DNA of 64,000 nt from Dillenia suffruticosa (taxonomy: Eukaryota > Streptophyta > Magnoliopsida > Dilleniales > Dilleniaceae): contig JAVTVX010000002.1 of assembly GCA_033439265.1 (NCBI GenBank), positions 6,732,174 through 6,796,173 on the forward strand, read 5' to 3'. The translations under genes and the position numbers were made by a program. Below are positions 50,058 through 64,000 of this stretch, in pieces. The stretch's first letter is position 1, and every line of letters begins with the position of its first letter. Below the pieces are notes generated by a model. The model was not told where the DNA came from, did not search any database, and saw only the letters and a program-made list of their open reading frames with translations.

Positions 50058-50459
50058 AACAATATATAGATATCACTCTCATACCATATTAAGAATATAT
50101 GAATATTGTTTTGATATCATGTTAAAAATATAGAGCAATTTAAAATATAAACCCTAGTGCCACATTGCTTTATAGAATGTGAATAATGAACACTTAATAT
50201 AATATAATAAAAAATTATTTGAATTTGAAAGAGAACGTGGATAAGGGACCCTAGTGCTACATCGCTTTATCGAATGTGAATAATAAAAACTCAATATAAT
50301 ATAATAAAAATTATTTGAATTTGAAAAAGAGTATGAATAAGGGACCTAAAATTTTGGGGGTGTTTTTTTTTTTTTTGCAACGTTCAAGAGTAGGTTTTTT
50401 GGAATGCATCAAGAAATCTTCTGAAAGTGTGTATGGATATATGATTGGTTGTCTTGACT

Positions 50460-50762
50460 TTTGATCGGAAGTAATATTAAAAATATTTGAATATATTATA
50501 TATCAAAATCAAATTAATTATTAGTTTGATTTTCAAAATATTTAATTTTGCTTATTTTTATATTTTTATATTTATAATATTATATTTCTATATTTGTGAT
50601 AATAAATTTTCTATATAAATCAACTTATTAAATAATTAATTAAGAGAATGAAATACTAAAATTTATTATTATATTATTTTTATTTTTATTATGGTATTAA
50701 AATTATGTTCTATTCTCTAATATGATATCAAGTTATATTCAAATTAACTTAATCACTAATTT
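50460..50762 (+). repeat. AT-rich LTR-like relic
   Basis: This segment resembles the ends of the inverted repeat at 48765-50057 (ATATATTATATATCAAAATC, then TCTATATTTGTGATAATAAA) and ends near ATGATATCA, close to a TGGTATCA primer-binding word. A similar stretch occurs at 57540-57775. These look like relics of a short, AT-rich Copia-like LTR, but none has a partner LTR or coding region here. Confidence 0.35.
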
Positions 50763-50872
50763 AAAAAAAAAAAATTGTATTAAGAATATAGATTGCGGAG
50801 GCCCACACGCACCTGAATGAGGAAGCAAGCTCACACGTTTCTCACGAAGAACATGAAAGGGGTTAATCATAT

Positions 50873-50980
50873 GGGTAGTGATCGTGTCAAAGCAAAAGCT
50901 CAAATATCAATTTTATCCTTAATTAATTAATCAAATTCTTTATTTTAATTGATTTTGTTAAACCCCATTAATGCATTAAT
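50873..50980 (+). repeat. Left terminal inverted repeat of the MULE
   Basis: Starts GGGTAGTGATCGTG. It shares CAAATTCTTTATTTTAATTG and a following GATTTTRTYRAAAYCC region with the reverse complement of the right end, with substitutions and small indels. Confidence 0.8.
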
Positions 50981-51692
50981 TATTCCCCAAATTCTGTTAT
51001 AACTTTCTCTCTCCTTTTCCCACATCTGACCCTTTTAACTTCCTCAACCCTTTTACCCTCTCCCAATCTCTCCTTCTCTTTCCTTGTTACAATTCACTTA
51101 TCAGATACTATTTGAAACTAATTGTAAGAAATTCTTTTCACCCGACTCTTTTTTTAACTGCATCTCTCTATGAGCTTTTCTTACTTTTTCTATTCTTTTA
51201 TATATATATATATATTTTTTTTTATTGTATTTGATGGCATTTTTTCAATTTTTTGATGAAGTTTTCATGTACAGATTTGGTTCTTTTTTGTCTTCTTTGT
51301 CATTCTCAATTTCTTTTTTTAAGAATGAGATAATAGATAGCATTTTAGGGAATCCTGCTGTGCTATAATGATAAAATTTTTAATTTAATTGTGTAGTTCA
51401 ATTGTGTTACAAAGATAATATCTCCTTATCTATTTTTTGTAGTTCACTTCTAATTCAATCGTGCATTCTTTTTCTCAATGTTCTTTTTTTTTGTTGTACC
51501 ACTAGACTGTTCCCTTGGAAACTTCTTTTCTCAATGTTCTATAAAGATAAAATATCTGATTATGTGTATATCATTTTAAGTTGCGATTTATATAATTTTT
51601 CTTTTAGATTTTGTAAATGTGTCTACTCGAGTAGAAGAAAATCATGGGAATAGCTGGAGCGGTGATATTCAACGACAACAACAACCAATTGG

Positions 51693-53334
51693 CCAATAAA
51701 ATATTACTGAAATACTTCATTTCAAATATGAAACACGTGAAGAAATGATAAAGATTGTGAGGAACTTCTATTCAATGTAAAGTTTTGTGTTATCAATTAA
51801 AAGTTTTAGAAGGGAAAAGTTTTAAATGAGTAAATCTGGGGATTCCTCCACGTTAGATTCTTTTGTCTCTTCATCAAAGAAATCCAAATACTTTACTTGG
51901 TGGAGAGGGACATTTACAATGTGAAGCATGAAATTGCCAAAGACAGCTTACACGGTCGTTTAATGATTCATTTTCTGTTTGAGGAATTAGGGAAGGCTGG
52001 ATTTGCCTTTAATGTTAAACAAGACCAAGGAGGTCGTTTAACTCATTTATTTTTTTCACACTCCACTCCTATGAAATTGAGTAGAAGCTATTCAAATATA
52101 TTTTATTATGGATTGCACGTACAAGACTAATCAGTACAAGATGCCTCTGCTTGAAATAATAGGGAATTACAAGTTTCAACGCTTCATTTTACTCTTGCTT
52201 TGTGTTTATATCAAAAGAAGGATGTGAAGATTATGAATGGACTTCTGGTGTGTTCAGTGAATTATTTGGCAGTGATTGTTATCCTTACTGATAGAGAATT
52301 AGCATTGATGGAGGTGATTCAAGTTGTTTTTCCTATGGCTTCAACTCTGTTATGTCTTTGGCATATTGAAAAGAATATATTTCCTAATTGCAAGTCTCGT
52401 TTTTTTTTTTTAAAAAAAAAAAGGGAAAATTGGGAGGAATTTTTGTTAACTTGGAATAGAGTTGTATATTCTTCGACAGAAGAAATGTATGAGAAAGCTT
52501 GGTGTGAGCTTGAACTCTCATATAGAGATATGAGTGATATTTTGAGCTATATTAGAAAAACATGGCTGCCATACAAAGAGCAATTTGTCACTACACTACA
52601 GGAACACAGAAGTTTTTACATTTTAGGAATCAAAGTTCATCAAGAACAGAGGGTTCACATTCAAAATTGAAAACATACTTGTTAGTTTCGACCAGAGATA
52701 TTCTAATAGTTAAACAGATAATGTGTCTTCTTATTGAAAATGAAATCAATGAAATTAAGGTGATGGTGTCAAGAGAAAGGCTTTAAGTTCCTCATAAGTG
52801 TAATATACCATTTTTCAAAGAGGTCGTGACTCGATTGTCATTATTTGCTTTGAAAGAGTTGGAAAAACAGTTTGAGATGCTAAAAAATGGTACTATGCAA
52901 CCAACCTGTAGTGGTGCTTTCAAGGCAACAATGGGATTACCTTGTGCACACATGATGCATGAGTCTTTGGAAGGGGCAAGTATTACCACTTGCAGAAATA
53001 CATTCTCAATGGCGGATTGACACAAGATAGTCACTCATAATTGAGAGTGGATTCTGGCGTGTGTTCATTAGAAGGGATGCTTAAGGATTTGCATGACAAA
53101 TATCAATAGTGATCTCTTACAGAAAGGGAACATGCTCAAGAAAAATTATTTGAACTTCTTGATGGATCATTTTCTGAGTTTTGAGCCAAATGTATGTTGT
53201 GGAAAAGGCAGGCCACCAACTGGAAGAAAGAGAAAAGGATTAAATTCAACTACTCGGCATCTTTCTCAGGTTGAGATAGTAGAATCATCACTAAGATGTA
53301 GAAATTATAAAGACAATGAAGGCCAAGCAAATTA
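51693..53334 (+). pseudogene. MULE transposase pseudogene
   Basis: Translated pieces, in order: a FAR1/MULE-type N-terminal fragment (FKYETREEMIKIVRNFYS, 51720-51776); ERDIYNVKHEIAKDSLHGRL and GGRLTHLFFSHSTPMKLSRS (51900-52090); TYKTNQYKMPLLEIIGN around the first catalytic Asp (52100-52165); LTDRELALMEVIQVVFPMAS with the second Asp region, then LLCLWHIEKNIFPNCKSRFF (52275-52400); SYIRKTWLPYKEQFV (52545-52595); and TCSGAFKATMGLPCAHMMHE, a SWIM zinc-finger-like CxC...CxH region (52905-52970). Several frameshifts and stops interrupt it. Family assignment is secure; it cannot encode an active transposase. Confidence 0.88.
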
Positions 53335-54246
53335 AATTGCAACAAATAACTTGATTGAAAGCTATGTTTCAAGTTTAAACAACGATGGAAGTTCAATCAA
53401 TTAGTTTGATTTGAATGGGATGCTAATGCCCAATGATGAATTCTTATGCGATTGGAACTACAATTTCAACTTTTTTAAAATGTTATCTCAATAGCACTCT
53501 TTTATTTTAGTAATACTTTTTTTTTATTTATTTAAAGTAGTGTTTTCAATAATTTTGACATATTAACTTTATTCTACGGTTCATTTAGTATTTTTTTTTT
53601 AGGAGACTGATTTTATTTTATATTTATTTTCATGATCAATAATAAATCTTTGGTTTTGTGATAATAGCAATTGTACGATAAAGGAGAATTACTATTGGTT
53701 AATATATGATAAATAATAAATTTTTTAGTTTTTATGATTACAACAATAGATTGTATTAATATACTATTGGTGAATATGCTATCGTATAGTAAGTCATATA
53801 TTTAGTCGGTGAGAGAATACATAGAATAAAAGCATGATGATCGTCTTGGTAAAGTGAGATTTATATAAACATGCGTGACGAGACTTTAGAATGGAAATTG
53901 TTTTTAAACTTTTTTTTGTTAAACTTAATCTGTGTGTTTTTAGTTTGTATTAAAATTTTTTTCATTGTCACATTAATAATTATACTCTATATCGGGGAAG
54001 AATTTTTAGTGGGGGAAGCAAGCTAGATAGCAGTGATAACAAAAAAAAAAATAGTTTTTACAGTTTTTGAAACAAGAGTTTAAATCAGACAACTTTGCTC
54101 ATATCTCGTGGCTTCATTGGTACCGGATATAGTTCTTCATTTTAGAAAACAAGATTTGTTTTTAATCATTTTCATTAGATATTTGTGTCATTGTCGTATT
54201 AGACGGCTGTATTGATATATTTTATTTTATTCTTTAATTAGACTAG

Positions 54247-55265
54247 ATTAAATAAAATACAATGAAAATGAAAAATAATAAAGCTATCGGACATGGTGTC
54301 ATCCCCGTATAAATGTGAAAATATTTAGGTGAATATGGTATAATAATATCAACAGATATCTTCAATAAAATTTGACAAATCAAAAAAATATCTCAAATAT
54401 GATAAAAGAGTATAATTATTCCACTATATAAGAATAAAGAAAATATACAAAATTACTTCAACTATAGAATAATTAAACTTATGAACCATACCATGAAACT
54501 ATGGGAGCGAGTGATAGAACATAGATTAAGATTTGAGATAAATATATCTCCAAATCAGTTTGGATTTAAATTTGGGAGGTCCACCACGGTAACAATCCAC
54601 CTATTAAGACATTTGATAGAGATATATAGAATATATAAGAGAGATTTACATATGGTATTTATTGATTTAGAAAAATCATATGATAGAATTCCTAGAGATA
54701 TATTGTGGTGGGCACTGATGAAAAAATGAATTTTCTCGAAATACATTAATCTTATTAAAGATATGTATGAAAGAGTTGTAACTAATGTAAGAACTTGTGG
54801 GGATTTGAGCGATAGTTTCCCAATTAATATAAGACTGCATCAAGATTCGGCATTAAACCCTCTCCTCTTTGCAATAGTAATAGACAAGATCACAAAAAAA
54901 CATTTAAGATATAATACCATAGTATATGTTTTTTACAAATGATATAATTCTACTTGATGAAACTAGAGAAGGTATTCATATTAAATTAGAGTTATGGAGA
55001 GATACATTGAAATCACGAGAGTTTAGATTGAGTAGATAAAAAACTGAGTATATGAATGTTGGTTTAATAACAATTAATGAAATAATGAAGAAACAATTAG
55101 GTTTAATGGGCAAGATATACCCGTAAGTACGGTTTAAATATTTAGCTTCCATTATTATTCGTAAAGATATGATTGTTGAGGATGTAGACGAGAGGATAAT
55201 CTTAGATAGGAATGAGTGACGTAGAAGAATCCGCATAAATTAACTTAACATATTTTAGGTATATA

Positions 55266-55296
<31 letters not shown>

Positions 55297-55528
55297 TTTT
55301 TGTATTTTCCTTTTTTTCTTATTTTTATTATTTTTATTATTATTGTTATTTTTTATTTCTACTTTTAGTGTATTTCTTTATTTATTTTATTTATTATTTA
55401 CTTATTTATTATTTTATTATTATTTATTATGTTTTTAAATTATTTTTAAATTTGTCTTTCAAATGATCGATTTCAAATTATTGGATTTAAAATTCGGTTT
55501 ATTATTGTTGTTGTATTAAATAAAATAC
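54247..55528 (+). mobile_element. 5'-truncated RTE LINE nested in the MULE
   Basis: The element 54261-55514 is flanked by perfect copies of ATTAAATAAAATAC (54247-54260 and 55515-55528). It starts within the pre-RT segment (KMKNNKAIGHGVIP). It continues [53 protein letters not shown] (RT core, Asp present) and, after a stop, [20 protein letters not shown]. The ADD box is damaged (TNDII near 54940). The 3' end, TTTATTATTGTTGTTGT, matches the end of the intron-5 RTE element, so both belong to one family. An (AT)n tract at about 55258-55300 lies in its 3' part. Confidence 0.87.
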
Positions 55529-55980
55529 TAGTTGTTTTGTTTTTACTTAACCCAATGATCAAAGTGTGTTTCATTTGAATAGTATGGCATCTTTCTTGTT
55601 TAGGAATCAGCATATTACACTCTTCATTTTATATGTTATTTATTTAAAATACTATAATTTTAGTTATAGAAATAACTTTTTAAATGTACATATAAAAATA
55701 AAAATTAATAATATATTTTTATATGAAACAATAAAATAATATATTAAATCAAAATAATTATAATATAAGAAATAATTAAATGTATATAATTAAATAAATT
55801 TTATACAAATATAGATAATTAAATGGGAAAAGAAGAGAGAGTAATTACTGTATAATGGAAAGAGGAGAGAGAATAATTAATGTATAATGGGTTTCTTTTT
55901 TTTCTTATACAAATATTCGAACCTTGAATTTAAAAATTAAAAAAAAAAAGAATTATGATTATCAGACTATTTTTTTAAGA

Positions 55981-56094
55981 ATGGATTTCGATAAAATCAA
56001 TTAAAATAAAAGAATTTGAATAAGTAAGGGTAAAATTAGTATTTGAATAAAAATTATTGTCAGGGAGGAATTTGCTCCGGCAGCATGGCTACCC
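55981..56094 (-). repeat. Right terminal inverted repeat of the MULE
   Basis: Reverse complement begins GGGTAGCCATGCTGCCGGAG. It carries an extra ~25 bp relative to the left end before the shared TTCAAATACTAATTTTACCC region, and then aligns well. The target duplication follows immediately. Confidence 0.8.
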
Positions 56095-56103
56095 TAATTA
56101 TAT

Positions 56104-58200
56104 TTGTGTGTGTTAGTTGAGCTAGCAGATGAGTCTCTTTCGAGAAGCACGTGTTTGGATTGCTCCCCCTAACCCTTTTTTCCCACCTAACAACTTTCAT
56201 ATCGAAACCGCTGGGCCCCAACAAATCAATGCGTTGGCGTGACGCTGTGGCCTATGGTATGGTTCATGCAGAAATTAATGTTGTCCTCGTACTCTCCTCA
56301 CGTGTCGTGCCCCAACTCTCTTGAATAGACCGTCCGTCTCTTGGCTTTCCACTTTGGACCACCCGATCAACCCAAATCCCACCAAACCCAAGTCTCCCTC
56401 CTCTTCCTTTCGTCAAAATTTTAATTATAATATTTAAAAATAAAAATATTTTTATTTTAAATTACTTTCAAACTATTTTCAATCAAACAATTTTGAATTA
56501 TGTCATTAAATGAAAATAGTTTAAAATAAAATTAATAATATAATAAATCAAATCTTTTTAAATTTAAAAGCAAAATTAAAATAATTTTTTTTTATATTTT
56601 TAGTATAATAATTAAGATCATTTATTTATTTAGAAAAGATCAAGCCAAGTCCCATTGACATGTTAGCCTAGGAGGAGATGAGGTGGGGCTGGGCTGTTTT
56701 TTGTTCCCATCTACTTTACTTTTGTGCAGGAGTATATACGTTTAGCAAAATATGATATTATTCATACTTTATTTGCCATCTCTCAAAATAATTATAAGTT
56801 TAATAATTTATAAATGTTACGAATTTCTAAAGAATACGAAACATAATTTTACTAAGTTTTTCAACCAAGACAGGAACTATTACGATATTTCCTCAATAAG
56901 TAATATATCTTCGTCACCAGGGAGAATTAACTTTGGCTAAAATATGACATAGATTTTTATTGAGTTTAATTACCCTCATGCTTCAAAAACTATCTATAAA
57001 TGAATTTAATATCTCTACAATTTGGAAAAAATAAAAATCAATATATTATTTATTTAGAAAATTTTTAGAAGCGCACATAAGTTAGTGTTGTTGGATAAAA
57101 GAAAAAGGGTGAGACTTGTCGATTAGTATAATAACTTAGACAAGTATCACTATAAGTGTAAGAATATATCATATATTTGATTTTGAAAATATTTAGACAA
57201 AATTATGTATTTATTGATTTGATTTTGAAAATATTTGATTTTCTTTATCTATATTTGTAATATTTATTTCTATATTTAAAAAATTGATTTCTTACATAAA
57301 TCCAATTTATTTTAATATTTTCAAATGATTAAAACTCTCATTTCTATATAATTCTATACACGTGTTCGCGCATCCAAAATACTTTTGAAGCTTTCATTCG
57401 ATATAAGCTTGCACGTGCTTCTGGAAAAACCTTTAATCTATTATGGAAAAAACTAGTCTTGCACGTGTTCAGTCACGTCAGTATATACTTATTGTCTATT
57501 TTAAAATTAAGTGATTTTTATTATACCACATTGAATATAAGATATATTAAAAGATATCATATATTTTAAGAATATTTATAAAATTTTATATATCAAAAAT
57601 AAAATCATGGATTTGATTTTGAAAATATTTATCTTTTTTATTTTTATAATTGTAATCTCATATTTAGAATAATAAATTTTTTTATATAAAATCAATTTAT
57701 TATAATATTTTATTTGAACAATGAAGTATTAGAGTCATTTTCATTTTTTTTATTCTATATATAGTATCATAATCATATACAAAATTTATTCTTAACAATA
57801 AGATTTTTCTTTCATATGAACTATTAAGAATTATCAACCTTCTCGGTAAAAATAATATTTTTTTTCCAATAAAAGGGTTTAAAATCAATGGCCTAAAGTT
57901 AGTTTGGAAGTAGTTAGTCCTATTTATAATATTTATAGTATGAGTGAAAATTAAAAATTTATTTTACGGGTTGAATTATAAAATATAAATAATAGAAGAC
58001 CGTGAAGAGATAAAATTTGTAAATTTAAATATAACAAATGATGTTTAAAATAATTTTAATGATATTTTTAAAAATTTATATATAATTTTGTGATTTAGTG
58101 AATTTTTTTTATATGTCTTTTATAGTAGTCTTTTATTTTTTATAGATGCGATTAAAAGGGTATATATTAAACTTTTTTTTTTTTAAATGACGATTCTCAA
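56104..58200. other. Intergenic region left of GAPCp
   Basis: 56104-56420 is GC-richer than its surroundings and has two ACGTG cores (in GCACGTGTT and TCACGTGTC), which are G-box-like words. The remaining ~1.8 kb is AT-rich, with LTR-like relics near 57170-57330 and 57540-57775. I see no gene. Confidence 0.4.
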
Positions 58201-58625
58201 ATAATAAATTATTGGATGAAAGGTGACGGGATCCGGGAAAACGGGAAGGGTGGCTGCACCGTTGAGGCGGGAGAAATCGACGTGGCTTTCGAGGGCTTGT
58301 GGGGCACCAGCTCATCGCATCACGACAAAATCATTTTTATTGAACAAAAGCAATCAGAAAATTAAAAAAAAAAAACTCCCCACGTCCCTTCCTTTCCTAC
58401 CCCCATAGAGAGAGAGAGAGAGAGAGAATGCATTTTGTCATCTGTAGAGAGGGAGAAAGGGCTTCGTTCTAAGAATCTTCGCTCGCTTTCCGTTTTAAAA
58501 ACCTCACTCGGCTTCTCATCGTTCTCATTCTCAACAACCTCCTCGTAAAGAGAAAAGTCTTCTTTCTCCTCTTCTAGGGTTTTTGCCGTGACTGTTTATC
58601 AGGTGAAGAAAGAAAGAGGAATCAA
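58201..58625 (+). promoter_or_regulatory. GAPCp promoter and 5' UTR region
   Basis: GC content rises sharply at about 58220. The region has an (AG)n run at about 58406-58427, a CCACGTCC word near 58380, and a pyrimidine patch (TCTTCTTTCTCCTCTTCT, about 58558-58576) just before the start codon, as is usual for plant housekeeping promoters. No clear TATA box. The transcription start is not fixed. If it lies left of 58428, a 14-codon upstream frame (58428-58472) is in the leader. Confidence 0.5.
58428..58472 (+). CDS. Possible 14-codon uORF before GAPCp
   Basis: ATG directly after the (AG)n run, encoding MHFVICREGERASF and stopping at TAA (58470-58472), 153 bp before the main start. It matters only if transcription begins upstream of it. 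No conservation can be judged here. Confidence 0.2.
   Translation: MHFVICREGERASF

Positions 58626-64000
<5,375 letters not shown>

Larger units (their letters stand above)
50873..56094 (+). mobile_element. 5.2 kb Mutator-like element (MULE) with TIRs
   Basis: Both ends begin GGGTAG reading inward and continue as inverted repeats of over 100 bp. Flanking 9-mers TAATCATAT (50864-50872) and TAATTATAT (56095-56103) differ at one base, the target duplication length expected for Mutator elements. Inside, on the plus strand, lies a damaged MULE transposase, and a LINE is nested downstream at 54261-55514. Subtracting the LINE and one copy of its duplication gives an original element of about 4.0 kb. 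It is inactive. Confidence 0.85.

Overview
This is a nuclear genome window from a flowering plant. It has spliced genes with GT-AG introns, a plastid-targeted glycolytic GAPDH, and plant-type LINE, MULE, TR-GAG and Helitron-like elements in AT-rich DNA. The species cannot be named from the sequence alone. Only two host genes can be reconstructed; nearly everything else is mobile or repetitive DNA.

Left part (1-31.3 kb). 1-3.2 kb holds no gene I recognise. At 3.2-5.0 kb lie decayed, unidentified gene-like fragments on the plus strand. From 30730 down to 5762 (minus strand) runs a 12-exon gene for a 423-residue protein with two lysozyme/lytic-transglycosylase-like (SLT-fold) halves. Every splice phase closes and the frame stays open. 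The first half keeps the Glu-Ser and GIMQI motifs; the second half has lost the glutamate. The protein ends in a CaaX-like box (CSIL). The gene covers 25 kb because its introns carry a TR-GAG-type LTR element (intron 2), an L1 and an RTE LINE (intron 5), a SINE with a long AAT microsatellite (intron 7) and a fold-back MITE (intron 8). Target-site duplications can be read for the TR-GAG, RTE and L1 elements.

Middle part (34-48.4 kb). This is a gene-free block built from a short, nearly palindromic motif (GGAACYACATGGTTCTGC and relatives). A degenerate, A-tract-interrupted form (34.7-38.1 kb) leads into two large minisatellite arrays (38.77-39.85 and 40.87-42.39 kb). These sit in a ~2.1 kb segmental tandem duplication. 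AT-rich modules with further scraps of the motif follow. The block ends at 48355 in a hairpin followed by CTAG and T, the signature of a Helitron 3' end. I take the whole to be a Helitron-like or nested Helitron-like region in which a palindromic motif has expanded into satellite-like arrays. The 5' end is not established.

Right part (48.7-64 kb). A ~1.3 kb inverted repeat (48765-50057) is followed by a 5.2 kb MULE (50873-56094) with terminal inverted repeats, a 9-bp target-site duplication and a broken transposase. A 5'-truncated RTE LINE with its own 14-bp duplication is nested inside the MULE. After ~2 kb of AT-rich intergenic DNA comes the promoter and 5' region of GAPCp. This plastidic NAD-dependent glyceraldehyde-3-phosphate dehydrogenase gene is on the plus strand from 58626, and its first 12 exons run to the window edge.

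The two host genes have no evident functional link. The window mainly records how repeated insertion, nesting and tandem amplification shape plant introns and intergenic DNA.
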